A DNA stretch of 64,000 nt from Pseudomonadota bacterium (GCA_039815145.1 JBCBZW010000001.1:175296-239295); one strand, 5' to 3'. Shown: positions 8,273-24,200, counted from the first letter of the stretch. Program-made: numbers and translations. The notes: generated from the sequence alone by a model not told the origin.

Positions 8273-8812
8273 CTAGTGCGAATCGGCGATAGTTACCGCG
8301 TAAGGGGTGTCGGAATCAGTCACTCCGCCAGCGCCTGGTCCGTTGGACGCAAGCAAGCTGGCGAAAGCTTCGAGATTGGTTTGGCCGAAGGCGCGCAGGT
8401 CGTAGTCCACGCCGCTCGCCGTGTCGCGAAGCACGACGGCGCCATCCTCCCGCGCCTGCAGCAGCACGGGGGCATCGCCGTCCACGCCGCGCACCTGACG
8501 TTCGCGTGTGATCACCCGCAGCGTGCCGCGGATGAACGAGGCCTTACCCGGCGCGGCGCGGCGCAGCAGTTCATCGCTGCTGGCGTCGTAGATGAGCAGG
8601 GTGTCGTCTAAGGTGCGCTCGAAACGCAACGCTCGCGACTCGGTGACCACCAGGTTGGGGTCGAGCACAGCGGGTTGCCCGGAGCGGGTGCTCCAGCTGA
8701 CGGCGAACACGAGCGCGCCCATGCCCAGCAAGAGGGTCATTAGCACGGCGCGCGCGCGCTTAGCTCGACGGCGATAGTCGGGTGAGGTGCGATCCATGGA
8801 CTCGTCGTTCAT
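8273..8812 (-). CDS. puhC: Photosynthetic complex assembly protein PuhC
   Basis: Membrane-anchored assembly factor for the reaction centre/LH1 core. The 179-residue protein has a short charged N-terminus, one transmembrane helix at about residues 21-41 (VLMTLLLGMGALVFAVSW) and a periplasmic domain with the PuhC signature LRFERTLDDTLLIYDASSDELL and FIRGTLRVITRER. The frame is open far upstream, but that extension is antisense-like sequence in another frame of puhB. The Met of MNDESMDRT at 8812 is 5 bases after the puhB stop and is the credible start. Confidence 0.9.
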   Translation of the reverse strand: MNDESMDRTSPDYRRRAKRARAVLMTLLLGMGALVFAVSWSTRSGQPAVLDPNLVVTESRALRFERTLDDTLLIYDASSDELLRRAAPGKASFIRGTLRVITRERQVRGVDGDAPVLLQAREDGAVVLRDTASGVDYDLRAFGQTNLEAFASLLASNGPGAGGVTDSDTPYAVTIADSH

Positions 8813-8817
8813 AGGAG

Positions 8818-9489
8818 CTACACCGCCGCCGGCGATGCCCCCGTGCCGGCCGGGACGAAGGTGGGCGCGACGGGTGTCTCCGCACGCGCTGCCCTCGAAA
8901 GACTCGCCTGCAGGGCATCGGACAGGACGGTCGCCGCCTGTTTCGCATCGGGCAGTGCTCGCAACATGGGCTGCGGCTGAAGCAGCTTGCCGGGCCGAGC
9001 GAAGGGCCAGAGCATCAGATAGCCGATGCGATCCTCCTCCGGCAGCTCGAGACACACATCCCCCGCTCGCCCTCGGCCGCGGCAACGCAGGGATGCCGAA
9101 CGAATCAGCCCGAAGGGCAGGTTCCAGGTTTTGGGAAGGGTGAGACCGTAACGCACCACCACGCGCCGATTGGTGATGGAGAAGACCGTCGAGTTGGCCA
9201 TCAAGGCGGCGTAGGCGACCAGTGCGCCGATCAACAGCGCGCCCATGAGCACCACGATCCCTGCGCCCATCACCACGGCCATCGGCGCGAGACCATCGCT
9301 GATGCCCACCAGGACGCGCCACACCGCAAAGGCCAGGAAGTAGCCTATCAGCACCCGTAGGTGGAAGACGTCACGCGCCAGCAACCATGCATCGGGGCTG
9401 CCCTGCCATAGCAAGGCTTCCCCTGGCGGCAGAGGACCCGGGAGCCCGCGAACGGGCTCGTGGTCGTGCTCGCCAAGGAACTCACTCAC
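8818..9489 (-). CDS. puhB: Photosynthetic complex assembly protein PuhB
   Basis: Assembly factor for the reaction centre. The 223-residue protein has a PH-domain-like core with LPPGEALLWQGSPDAW near residue 20, two or three transmembrane segments between about 45 and 100, and ANSTVFSITNRRVVVRYG followed by LTLPKTWNLPFGLI, which are typical of PuhB (bacterial PH domain). The last 30 residues are an Ala/Pro-rich tail. The ATG overlaps puhA by 4 bases and the stop is 5 bases ahead of puhC. Confidence 0.93.
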   Translation of the reverse strand: MSEFLGEHDHEPVRGLPGPLPPGEALLWQGSPDAWLLARDVFHLRVLIGYFLAFAVWRVLVGISDGLAPMAVVMGAGIVVLMGALLIGALVAYAALMANSTVFSITNRRVVVRYGLTLPKTWNLPFGLIRSASLRCRGRGRAGDVCLELPEEDRIGYLMLWPFARPGKLLQPQPMLRALPDAKQAATVLSDALQASLSRAARAETPVAPTFVPAGTGASPAAV

Positions 9490-10262
9490 AGCAGCGGCTC
9501 CATCCGAGCTGCCTTGGCGTAGAGCTTGCCACCGCCGAAGTAGCCGACAATCTTGTCTTCCTCCAGACGCGTCACGATGTCCGGATTCTTGCTCACCGGC
9601 ACCTGAGCGAACTGATCGGCAGTGATCGAGCTCACGAGAATCCGACCGCGGCCGAAGTCAACGCGCGAGAAGTTCATCGGCAGCAACACATTGCGCTCCC
9701 ACCCGGGAATGTCCACCTCGAGGTAGCGGATGAGCTGCTCTTCCGTATCGACCCAGAGCTCACTGACCGTGCCAGCGACCTTGTCGTCGGCGCCGATCAC
9801 CTGCATCCCGCGCGGATCAGGATCGCTCTCGGCCACCACGAACTCCGGAGCCGTGCGAATCGGCATCACCTTGGGTCGATGCTCGTGGGTCATGTCCGGC
9901 TCATCGTCGCGCTCCGCCCAGGAGGCAGGCCCGACGCCATCGACCATCGGATTGCCAGTAGGATCGAATGGCGCTCCCGGCCATGCGTGCGCGGGGGTCA
10001 GCGCCAACTCGCGCTGGTCGCCGTTGTCACCGGGATAGGACACGGTGCGCCCGTCGTGCAGCAGGTAGTCCTTCGCAGGCGGCATCAGCGGCCAACCCTC
10101 TGCGGTGCGGTCTAGGGAGTTGGGCAAGGGGCCATCCTCCTCCAGAGGAAAGCCTTCGCGCTTGCTTTCCGCCTGCAGATAGATGACCAGGGCAGCGAAG
10201 AAGCCCCAGAACAGATATAGCACCATTTGCGCAACGTCGATGTAGCCGGTGATAGCACCCAT
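9486..10262 (-). CDS. puhA: Photosynthetic reaction centre subunit H
   Basis: H subunit that caps the cytoplasmic face of the L/M reaction centre and guides protons to the secondary quinone. The 258-residue protein has one N-terminal transmembrane helix (about residues 11-30, AQMVLYLFWGFFAALVIYLQ), then the conserved GFPLEEDG and a PRC-barrel domain containing VAGTVSELWVD, RYLEVDIPG and VLLPMNFSRVDF. It is 30 bases after lhaA with a GGAGAGGAC ribosome-binding site and is translationally coupled to puhB. pufL and pufM, its partners, are not in the window. Confidence 0.97.
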   Translation of the reverse strand: MGAITGYIDVAQMVLYLFWGFFAALVIYLQAESKREGFPLEEDGPLPNSLDRTAEGWPLMPPAKDYLLHDGRTVSYPGDNGDQRELALTPAHAWPGAPFDPTGNPMVDGVGPASWAERDDEPDMTHEHRPKVMPIRTAPEFVVAESDPDPRGMQVIGADDKVAGTVSELWVDTEEQLIRYLEVDIPGWERNVLLPMNFSRVDFGRGRILVSSITADQFAQVPVSKNPDIVTRLEEDKIVGYFGGGKLYAKAARMEPLL

Positions 10263-10292
10263 TGACTTTGTCCTCTCCTACTAAAGCATTAC

Positions 10293-11735
10293 CTAGCTGG
10301 GAAACTCGGCCAGCCCAAACTCCCCACGCTCTTCTTTGAGGTCCCTATCCGATGCACTCGCACTGCGCACGAGCGGTCCGATGGCAGCCATCGTCATGAA
10401 GAGCAACGCGATCTCGATGTGGTACACCACGCTGTAGCCGGTCGCCTGCATGGCCAGCGCGGGTCCGAGCGCGCCATCCACGGCCAGGCTGCCGATGACG
10501 TCGCGCAGGCCGCCGCCGAGGGCGACGCCGAGGCCCGCCGCCGTAGCTTGGACGGCGCCCCAGGCCCCCAGCGCGAGGCCGCTCGCCCCATCGCGGGCGA
10601 GGCCCATCGCGGCCACCAGCGTGCCGACGCCAAACAGCCCACCGCCGAACCCGATCAGCGCCGTGCCCGAGCGGAAGAGGATCGGCAACTGGAAGGGCTC
10701 TGCGAAGATGACGGCAGAAAACCCGATCACGCCGACGAGCGTGCCGGTGGCGGCGAGGCGACAGGGATCGGTACCGCGACCCATCTCGCGCGCGGCCCAC
10801 CCCAGGGCGACCAGCGTGCCGCAGGCCAAGATCGCCGTTAGGCTGGTAGTTTGCGCGACGCTCAAGCCCAGGATCTGAGCGCCGTACGGCTCGAGCAGGA
10901 TGTCCTGCATGCTGAACCCGACGGTGCCCAGACCGACCACCACCAGGAGCCGCGTGGAGCGACCGCTGGCCACAAAGCTACGCCAGGCGGAAGCGAAACC
11001 CGGGCGCGGCGCGCTGCGGGCGCGGGCGCGGACCGGGTCGCGCGCCTCCTGCTTCCCCAGGGCCACCGTGTTGAGCACTAGCGAGAGCACCGCAGCGCCC
11101 TGGATCACCCGAATGAGTTTGACCTGACTGAAGTCCGTGAGCAGCGCACCGAAGGCGAGGGAGCTCCCCACCATACCTACCAGCAGCATCACGTAGAGCA
11201 GCGCGACCACTCGGGGCCGGGATTCCTCCGGCGCCAGGTCGTTGGCCAGCGCGAGACCAGCCGTTTGCGATGTGTGCAGACCCGCGCCGACGAGCAGGAA
11301 GGCCAGGGCGGCGCCCAGTTGCCCCACCACCGCAGGCCCCGTGCTGTCGCCCGAGAGCAGGATCAGTGCGAAGGGCATGATGGCCAAACCACCGAACTGC
11401 AGCAGGGTGCCCATCCAGATGTACGGCACACGCCGCCAGCCGAGGACCGATCGGTGATGGTCGGAACGGAAGCCGATCAACGCACGCAGGGGCGCGAACA
11501 CCAGGGGAATCGAGATCATCAAGGACACGAGCCAGGTCGGTACGCCCAACTCGACGATCATCACTCGGTTCAGCGTGCCGTTGAGCAAGACGAAGGCGAG
11601 GCCGGCCGTCACCTGGAACAGGGACAGGCGCAGCAAGCGCCCCAGGGGAAGTTCGTCCGACGCCGCGTCAGCGAACGGCAGGAGGCCGGGGCCTATCTGG
11701 AAGCCGCGACCGAATCTCGCCTCGTGGTGCCTCAT
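10293..11735 (-). CDS. lhaA: Light-harvesting 1 assembly protein LhaA (PucC family)
   Basis: Twelve-helix MFS-type membrane protein needed for LH1 assembly, thought to deliver or handle bacteriochlorophyll. The 480 residues include PucC-family marks: GTLNRVMIVELGVPTWLVSL, RALIGFRSDHHRSVLGWRRVPYIWMG, the AYGAQILGL-like EPYGAQILGLSVAQTTSLTA and FGVGTLVAAMGLA. A longer frame extends to 12041, but the Met at 11735 (MRHHEARFG) overlaps the bchM stop as ATGA and is the operon-consistent start. The C-terminal 20 residues are charged. A second family member lies at 24201-25592. Confidence 0.93.
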   Translation of the reverse strand: MRHHEARFGRGFQIGPGLLPFADAASDELPLGRLLRLSLFQVTAGLAFVLLNGTLNRVMIVELGVPTWLVSLMISIPLVFAPLRALIGFRSDHHRSVLGWRRVPYIWMGTLLQFGGLAIMPFALILLSGDSTGPAVVGQLGAALAFLLVGAGLHTSQTAGLALANDLAPEESRPRVVALLYVMLLVGMVGSSLAFGALLTDFSQVKLIRVIQGAAVLSLVLNTVALGKQEARDPVRARARSAPRPGFASAWRSFVASGRSTRLLVVVGLGTVGFSMQDILLEPYGAQILGLSVAQTTSLTAILACGTLVALGWAAREMGRGTDPCRLAATGTLVGVIGFSAVIFAEPFQLPILFRSGTALIGFGGGLFGVGTLVAAMGLARDGASGLALGAWGAVQATAAGLGVALGGGLRDVIGSLAVDGALGPALAMQATGYSVVYHIEIALLFMTMAAIGPLVRSASASDRDLKEERGEFGLAEFPS

Positions 11736-12433
11736 GACCGACGCAACTCCATCGCTTGAGAAGTGTAGAACCCGCTGCTGATCCGCCGCGTGTTGGCCAC
11801 CTGCCAATCGCCGAGGATGCCGCTGCGCTCGATGAGCCGACGCAGATTTGCCTCGCTTACCGGCTCGATCGCCGGCGCCCGGTCGCCGCGAGGGAACAGT
11901 CGCCCGACCGTGTGCATCGCCGCCAGAGCGGCCGTTTTGGGGGCGAAGGTAATCACCATGGAGCGACGCACCCGCGGCGCCAGGCGCTCGAGGGCGTTGA
12001 CGATATCCGGCGCTCGGTAGTGGATCAGCGAGTCCATGCACACCACGTGATCGAACTCGCCCAGGCCCTCGTCGAGCATGTCACCGGTGCGGAACTCGAT
12101 GCTGCCGGGCAGATCCCGTGGTCGCCGCTCGTCAGCCAGTTGCACCAAGGTCGGCGACAGGTCGATCGCCGTAACCTCGGCACCGCGGGCGGCGGCGGCG
12201 ACCGAGAGGGCGCCCGTGCCACACCCGGCATCCAGAATCCGCGCACTGCCCAGTTGCAGCGGCAACCACGCGAGCAATTGCTCACGCATGGCGTCACGGC
12301 CTGCACGCACGGTCGCGCGCACCCCCGACACGGGTGCATCGGACGTGAGCTTGGCCCACGCATCGGCTGCAGTCCGATCGAAGTACTCTTCGAGTTCCCC
12401 GCGCCGTTGCTGATAAGTGGTAGAGCCAGCCAT
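11732..12433 (-). CDS. bchM: Magnesium protoporphyrin IX methyltransferase BchM
   Basis: SAM-dependent methylation of the ring C propionate of Mg-protoporphyrin IX, the step after BchHID and before AcsF. The 233-residue protein has YFDRTAADAWAKLTSDAPVSGVRATVRAGRD at the N-terminus, typical for BchM, and the class I methyltransferase motif ILDAGCGTGALSVAAAARGAEVTAIDLS at about residues 65-92. It starts 44 bases after the bchL stop, with a GGAGAGGA ribosome-binding site, and overlaps lhaA by 4 bases. Confidence 0.95.
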   Translation of the reverse strand: MAGSTTYQQRRGELEEYFDRTAADAWAKLTSDAPVSGVRATVRAGRDAMREQLLAWLPLQLGSARILDAGCGTGALSVAAAARGAEVTAIDLSPTLVQLADERRPRDLPGSIEFRTGDMLDEGLGEFDHVVCMDSLIHYRAPDIVNALERLAPRVRRSMVITFAPKTAALAAMHTVGRLFPRGDRAPAIEPVSEANLRRLIERSGILGDWQVANTRRISSGFYTSQAMELRRS

Positions 12434-12477
12434 CGTCTACATCCTCTCCTAAGCCAGGGCCTCGAGGACCCCTAGCT

Positions 12478-17112
<4,635 letters not shown>

Positions 17113-17138
<26 letters not shown>

Positions 17139-18705
17139 CGTAGAGCGTCTCGACAGTGATGGTGGCTACGCCGTGCTCGCGTGCGAAGCGCTCCGTATTG
17201 CGACGCGCCTTACCGCGCACGAAGAAGGGGATCTTCTTCAGTTCACGCTCCGCGTCCTGGGCCCAGCCGAGTGCGATGTCCGCCGGCATATCCGAGGGAG
17301 GCTCGTCCAGGGCCGACGAGGGCGGCGATTCGCTCGCGACTTCCGGCCGCTGCCCGCTGCCCAGATGGGAGGCGACGGCGCCATCGTGGAACTCGAAGTC
17401 TTCCCGGAACATCGTGAGCAGATGCTCCTCCAGCCCCATTACCAGGGGGTGCACCCAACTGTCGAAGATGACGTTGGCGCCCTCCCAGCCCATCTGCGGC
17501 GAATACCGCGCGGGGAAGTCCTGCACATGCACGGGCGCGGAGATCACCGCGCACCCCACGCCCAGGCGCTTGGCCATATGGCGCTCCATCTGCGTGCCCA
17601 GCACGAGCTCGGGTTGCAGCTCGGTGACGTGCCGCTCCACCTCCAAGTAGTCGTCGGTGATCAATGGCTCGAGCCCCAGCGGCTTGGCCGCCGCGCGGAC
17701 CATGCGCGCCTGCTCTCGGCTGTAGGTGCCGATGCCCACCACCTCGAAGGCCAGCTCTTCCGTCGCGATGCGGGCGGCGGCGGCCACGTGGGTGGCGTCA
17801 CCGAAGATGAACACTCGCTTGCCCGTCAGGTAGGTCGAATCGACGCTGCGCGAATACCAGGGAAGACGCGAGGGATCGCCGGCGAGCGCTGCGCTCACGT
17901 CGATATCCAACACGGCCCCCAACTCCGCCAGAAAATCGCGCGTGGCGCCGACGCCGATCGGCACCGTGTGTACCGCCGGTTGGCCGAAGGTGCGCTCCAG
18001 CCACTTCACCAGCGTGCCAGACACCTCCGGGTAGAGACTGATGTTCGCATCGGCCTCGGGAAGGCGAGCGAGATCTTCGGGGGCGGCGCCGAGCGGGGCC
18101 ACCACGTTGACATCCACCCCCGCGCTCGCCAGCAAACGCGTCACCTCGACCACGTCGTCGCGGCAGCGGAAGCCGAGGGAGGTAGGTCCCAACAGGTTGA
18201 CCTTGGGGCGCTGGCCCTCCGGTCGGGCCGGTCGGCTTGCGGTCGTGCCCGGTGCCGGCATCTGGCCCGCCAGCATCGTTCGCGCCAACTTGTAGAAAGT
18301 CTCCGCGGCGCCCCAGTTCTCCTTACGCGAGTAGGCGGGCAGCTCGAGCGGGACCAGGGGCACGTTGAGCGTCATGCCCTCGGCGAGGGCGCCGGGCTGA
18401 TCCTGGATCAGCTCCGCCGTGCAAGACTCACCCACGAGCATGGCTTGTGGCTTAAAGCGCTCGTTAGCTTCCTCGAGCGTGCGAATGAACAGCCCGGCGG
18501 TGTCGCCGCCGAGATCACGCGCCTGGAAGGTGGTGTAGGTAACCGGCGGGCGCGAGTCGCGCCGCTCGATCATCGTGAACAGCAGATCCGCGTAGGTGTC
18601 ACCCTGCGGCGCATGCAGCACGTAGTGCAGATCCCGCATCGAGGTGGCGATGCGCATAGCCCCAACGTGTGGTGGGCCTTCGTATGTCCAGACCGTCAAT
18701 TCCAT
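17113..18705 (-). CDS. bchB: Dark-operative protochlorophyllide reductase subunit BchB
   Basis: Catalytic partner of BchN; together they form the NifDK-like heterotetramer that reduces protochlorophyllide. The 530-residue protein starts [18 protein letters not shown], which is the standard BchB start. An Asp shortly after, at about position 36 in the QGDTYAD segment, matches the unusual aspartate ligand of the NB cluster. The C-terminal domain ends with the light-independent reductase tail [22 protein letters not shown]. The frame is open to 18882, but that extension lies inside bchN. A low-complexity Ser/Ala/Pro linker near residue 440 precedes the tail. Confidence 0.95.
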
Positions 18706-18724
18706 GGCTCGACGCCGTCGGTCC

Positions 18725-20544
<1,820 letters not shown>

Positions 20545-20583
20545 ACTATAAGCAAGGCCAATCTAGTCCTCGGACCCGCTGAG

Positions 20584-20627
20584 TGTCAACTCAGGTAGAC
20601 ACAAAGTTTCGTACCATCAGCTTGACA
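20584..20627. promoter_or_regulatory. Tandem PpsR/CrtJ boxes between bchF and aerR
   Basis: The box at 20584-20601 reads TGTcaactcaggtagACA (perfect). The box at 20610-20627 reads CGTaccatcagcttgACA (one mismatch). The spacer is exactly 8 bp. Read on the minus strand the perfect box supplies a full TTGACA -35 for bchF, with TAGATT 18 bp downstream as -10. Read on the plus strand the second box supplies TTGACA at 20622-20627 toward aerR. One repressor complex could thus control the superoperon and the regulator genes together. The remaining 150 bases up to the aerR start show no gene. Confidence 0.8.
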
Positions 20628-20774
20628 ATTATGGGACAGAAAGCGCTAAGTACGATCGCTCAAGGTGGTCGTCGCACGGACGCGCAGAAGCCGCGATCGT
20701 GACGCGGCCGACTCCACTCACATCCACCTTCCTGATGGGCAGGCGTTTTTCGGTTGGTAGGGACGAGGTGAAAC

Positions 20775-21662
20775 ATGCCTGTCTGTTCGCAACGGGCGGT
20801 TGACGCTACGCAGCATGACGACCGCCGCACAGCCGGCGCTCCCCAACCAGCGTGCTCCGGGAAGGAAAGATCCTACGGCGACGAGCTCGGCGGGCTGATC
20901 GCCACTATCGAGAGCGAGGTGATCCCCCGCTTGCTGCTCTCAAGACCTGAACAACAGTTAGTCAGCCAGGCACTGCCCGAGCCGCCGGGAGTGCGAGTGT
21001 CGCCCGCCTGCGTGGACGCCCTTGTCGACGCCTTATTGCGGGATGAGGCGGTGGAGCCGCTGATCGACGCCCACCTGGCCCAAGACACGCCGGTGGAAGA
21101 CATCTATACGCAGCTGCTGGCCGGCGCCGCGCGCGAGCTCGGCGAACGCTGGGAGCGGGACGGCGCGAGCTTCGCCGACGTCACCGTCGCGGTCGGCCGC
21201 CTGCAGCAACTGCTGCGTGAGCTGAGCTACGACTTTCTCGGCGCCACTCGCTACCCGCACCCTCGCCGCAGCATCCTGCTGGCCCCGTGCCCGGGCGAGC
21301 AGCACCTGTTCGGCACGCTGATGGTGTGCGAGTACTTCCGCCGCGCCGGATGGGAGGTGGCCACCCTCCCAGGCGCAGAGCTCGATGAGCTCGCCACCAC
21401 GGTCGCCAACGATTGGTTCGCCGTGGTTGGCCTATCTGCTGGCTCCACCCGCCAGCTCGACTCGCTCGCCGCCACCATCCGCGCCATCAGGCGTGCGTCA
21501 GTCAATCGCGCGATCGGCATCATGGCCGGCGGCCCAGCCTTCATCCATCGACCAGAACTCGTCGCTCGCGTGGGCGCTGATGCGGGCGCGGAAAAGGCCC
21601 AGGATGCGCCTGCGCGCGCCGAGCAACTGCTTGGATTGCTCGCCGCCGATTGCCGCGCCTGA
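20775..21662 (+). CDS. ppaA: Cobalamin-binding antirepressor AerR/PpaA
   Basis: Antirepressor that binds vitamin B12 and relieves PpsR/CrtJ repression, linking light and B12 to photosynthesis gene expression. The 295-residue protein has a helical region with GERWERDGASFADVTVAVGRLQQLL (about 123-147), as in B12-binding regulators, and a Rossmann-type B12 domain from about 165 with CPGEQHLFG, whose His177 corresponds to the cobalamin-coordinating histidine described for AerR, then GLSAGS and GIMAGGPAF. The first 30 residues are divergent. It is directly upstream of ppsR, the conserved arrangement. Confidence 0.92.
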   Translation: MPVCSQRAVDATQHDDRRTAGAPQPACSGKERSYGDELGGLIATIESEVIPRLLLSRPEQQLVSQALPEPPGVRVSPACVDALVDALLRDEAVEPLIDAHLAQDTPVEDIYTQLLAGAARELGERWERDGASFADVTVAVGRLQQLLRELSYDFLGATRYPHPRRSILLAPCPGEQHLFGTLMVCEYFRRAGWEVATLPGAELDELATTVANDWFAVVGLSAGSTRQLDSLAATIRAIRRASVNRAIGIMAGGPAFIHRPELVARVGADAGAEKAQDAPARAEQLLGLLAADCRA

Positions 21663-21725
21663 CGGCTCCATTAGAATGCGCACCTTTTTGCTGGTTCACA
21701 CTGGGACTTAGGGAAGGCATCACGC

Positions 21726-23174
21726 GTGAAGTCATTTAGGACTCCACAAGAATTCCTCGCCGCTGTGCACGTCGATGCCACGGCAAACCTGCTTGCCGCG
21801 GCAGCAGATCTCGCGATCGTGCTGGGCGCCGACGGCGTGGTCGAAGATCTAGCGGTGAGTGACGCGGATCTTGAGGAGCTCGGCGTAGAAGGGTGGATCG
21901 GCAAGCGTCTGGAGGACACGGTCTCCGCTGATACCCGCCCCAAGGTGCCGGAGTTGCTTGCGCAAGCACCGGCCGATGCCCCGAGCGCCTGGCGACAGCT
22001 CAACCACACCGCCCGCAGCCGCGACAGCGCGGACGTTCCGGTCAACTACGCCGCTCAACGCCTCGGCGACGGCGGTCAGATCATCCTGATCGGTCGCAAC
22101 TTGGGTGCCATCTCGAAGTTGCAACAGCGCCTGGTCGAAGCCCAGCAGACCCTCGAACGCGACTACTCACGCATTCGCATGGCGGAGACCCGCTACCGAT
22201 TGCTGTTTCAAACCACCGGCGAAGCGGTGCTGATCGTTGACGCGAACACCGAGAAGGTGCTCGAGGCCAACCCCGCCACCCGCGAGTTACTCGGCGATGC
22301 AGGGCGCGGAATCGTCGGCCGACGCTTGCTGGAGTGCTTCGAGGCGGGCGCCGCCCAGACGATCGGCACAATGCTATCGACCATCCGCGGTGCCGGGCGG
22401 GCGAGCGAGGTCACGGTCGGCACGGGCGAAGGCGAAGCCGCCTTACTGGTCGGTGCGTCCATGTTCCGGCAAGACGCCAACCCGTGCTTCCTGGTGCGAA
22501 TCACCCTGCCGGAGCGACGCGAGGGCGGTGCTCAGGGCGAAGGGCCATCACGGTTCCTGAGCTTGATCGACCGAGCGCCCGAGGCGTTCGTGGTGACCGA
22601 CCACGACACCCACATCCAGGCCGCGAACCCGGCCTTCGCCGATCTCGCCCAGTTAGCATCGGTGGACCAGGCCAGCGGTAAGCCCCTGGAGACATGGCTG
22701 GGACGGCCGGGCGTGGACACCAACGTGCTGCTCTCCCACCTGCGCCAGCACGGCAGCGTGCGCCATTACGAGACCAATCTGCGGCCGGAGATCGGCCCGC
22801 CGGTCACCGTGGAGCTGTCAGCCGTGACCGTTTCCAACGGTGAGGCCTCCGCCAGCTACGGCTTCACGATCCGCCACACGGTGCGCCCCCAGGCCAGCAA
22901 CGGCGACAGCCGCGCCCTGCCGCGCTCCGTCGAGCAGCTGACCGAGTTGGTGGGCCGCGTGCCGCTCAAGGAACTCGTCCGCGAGACGACGGACGTGATC
23001 GAGCGCCTGTGCATCGAGGCGGCGCTCGAACTCACCGAGGACAATCGCGCCTCCGCCGCCGAGATGCTGGGCCTCAGCCGCCAGAGCCTGTACGTGAAGC
23101 TGCGCCGCTACGGTCTGGGTGACCTGGCGAGCGATTCCGACGGCGAGAGCCCACCCCCCGCCGGGGACAGCTGA
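21726..23174 (+). CDS. ppsR: Transcriptional repressor PpsR/CrtJ
   Basis: Redox-responsive repressor of photosynthesis genes that binds TGT-N12-ACA. The 482-residue protein has an N-terminal PAS domain, a coiled Q-linker near 130-150 (LQQRLVEAQQTLERDYSRIR), two further PAS domains (about 155-260 and 275-385) and a C-terminal Fis-type helix-turn-helix (about 425-465, ASAAEMLGLSRQSLYVKLRRYG). Cys254 and Cys429 fall at nearly the same positions as the two redox cysteines (251 and 424) of Rhodobacter sphaeroides PpsR; a third is Cys204. A start with GTG at 21726 follows the aerR stop by 63 bases. Confidence 0.94.
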   Translation: MKSFRTPQEFLAAVHVDATANLLAAAADLAIVLGADGVVEDLAVSDADLEELGVEGWIGKRLEDTVSADTRPKVPELLAQAPADAPSAWRQLNHTARSRDSADVPVNYAAQRLGDGGQIILIGRNLGAISKLQQRLVEAQQTLERDYSRIRMAETRYRLLFQTTGEAVLIVDANTEKVLEANPATRELLGDAGRGIVGRRLLECFEAGAAQTIGTMLSTIRGAGRASEVTVGTGEGEAALLVGASMFRQDANPCFLVRITLPERREGGAQGEGPSRFLSLIDRAPEAFVVTDHDTHIQAANPAFADLAQLASVDQASGKPLETWLGRPGVDTNVLLSHLRQHGSVRHYETNLRPEIGPPVTVELSAVTVSNGEASASYGFTIRHTVRPQASNGDSRALPRSVEQLTELVGRVPLKELVRETTDVIERLCIEAALELTEDNRASAAEMLGLSRQSLYVKLRRYGLGDLASDSDGESPPPAGDS

Positions 23175-23268
23175 CCGCAGCGCAACGTCAATCCAAGGCG
23201 ACAGCGACACCCCCGGATAGCTGTAAGCTTTAATTGACACTGAGCCCTGACGCGACTACCTTGGCGCC

Positions 23269-24198
23269 ATGGCTACCAACGCTCCCCAAGCCTCCACGGG
23301 TGCCGCCGCGGCAGCCGGGACACCGCTTCCTCAATTCAGTGCCGTGGTGGAGCTGTTCAAGCCCATCACCTGGTTCCCGCCCATGTGGGCGTTCACCTGC
23401 GGCATCGTCTCCACCGGCCTGTCCGCTGATGGTCGCCTGCTGATCATCGCGGCCGGCGTGTTGCTGGCCGGCCCCATGGTCTGCGCCACCAGCCAGGCGG
23501 TGAACGACTGGTTCGACCGCCACGTCGACGCCATCAACCAGCCCGAGCGCCCGATTCCTTCCGGTCGCATTCCCGGGCGCTGGGGGCTCTACATCGCCAT
23601 CGCCTGGACCGGTGCCTCGCTGGCCGTGGCCACCTTGCTCGGCCCCTGGGGCTTCAGCGCCGCCGTCTTCGGCCTGGTCCTGGCCTGGATCTACAGCGCA
23701 CCGCCCCTGCGCCTGAAGCAGAACGGCTGGTGGGGCAACACCGCCGTCGCGCTCTGCTACGAGGGGCTGCCTTGGTACACCGGCGCTGCCGTCATGGCGG
23801 CGACAGCGCCCGACGGGCGCATCATCACCTTGGCCCTGCTCTACAGCTTCGGTGCCCACGGGATCATGACCCTGAACGACTTCAAGTCCGTGGACGGCGA
23901 TACGCAGATGGGTCTGCGCTCCCTCCCCGTGCAACTCGGCGTAGAGCGCGCGGCGCGCCTCGCGTGCGTGGTCATGGTGCTGCCGCAGCTCGTGGTGATC
24001 CCCCTGCTCTGGTCCTGGGGGCAACCCATCCACGCCCTGATCGTCCTTGGCCTGCTGCTAACGCAACTCGCGCTCATGGCCAAGCTGCTGCGCCAGCCCC
24101 GTGAGCTCGCCCCCTGGTACAACGCCACTGGCATCACCCTCTATGTTCTCGGCATGCTGGTGAGCGCCTTCGCCCTACGCGCCCTCGCAGGAGGCTAG
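23269..24198 (+). CDS. bchG: Bacteriochlorophyll synthase BchG
   Basis: UbiA-family prenyltransferase that attaches geranylgeranyl or phytyl diphosphate to bacteriochlorophyllide a. The 309-residue protein has the N-terminal KPITWFPPMWAFTCG, the catalytic aspartate-rich motif NDWFDRHVDAINQPERPIPSG (about residues 80-100) and the second motif NDFKSVDGDTQMGLRSLPV near 205-223, plus eight or nine membrane helices. It starts 94 bases after ppsR and its stop overlaps the ribosome-binding site of the next gene, giving the bchG-pucC-like-bchP order common in proteobacteria. Confidence 0.96.
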   Translation: MATNAPQASTGAAAAAGTPLPQFSAVVELFKPITWFPPMWAFTCGIVSTGLSADGRLLIIAAGVLLAGPMVCATSQAVNDWFDRHVDAINQPERPIPSGRIPGRWGLYIAIAWTGASLAVATLLGPWGFSAAVFGLVLAWIYSAPPLRLKQNGWWGNTAVALCYEGLPWYTGAAVMAATAPDGRIITLALLYSFGAHGIMTLNDFKSVDGDTQMGLRSLPVQLGVERAARLACVVMVLPQLVVIPLLWSWGQPIHALIVLGLLLTQLALMAKLLRQPRELAPWYNATGITLYVLGMLVSAFALRALAGG

Positions 24199-24200
24199 CC

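Noticed and set aside
8813..9322. Upstream extension of the puhC frame
   Set aside because: It lies entirely within puhB in another frame and is Arg/Gly rich without PuhC features.
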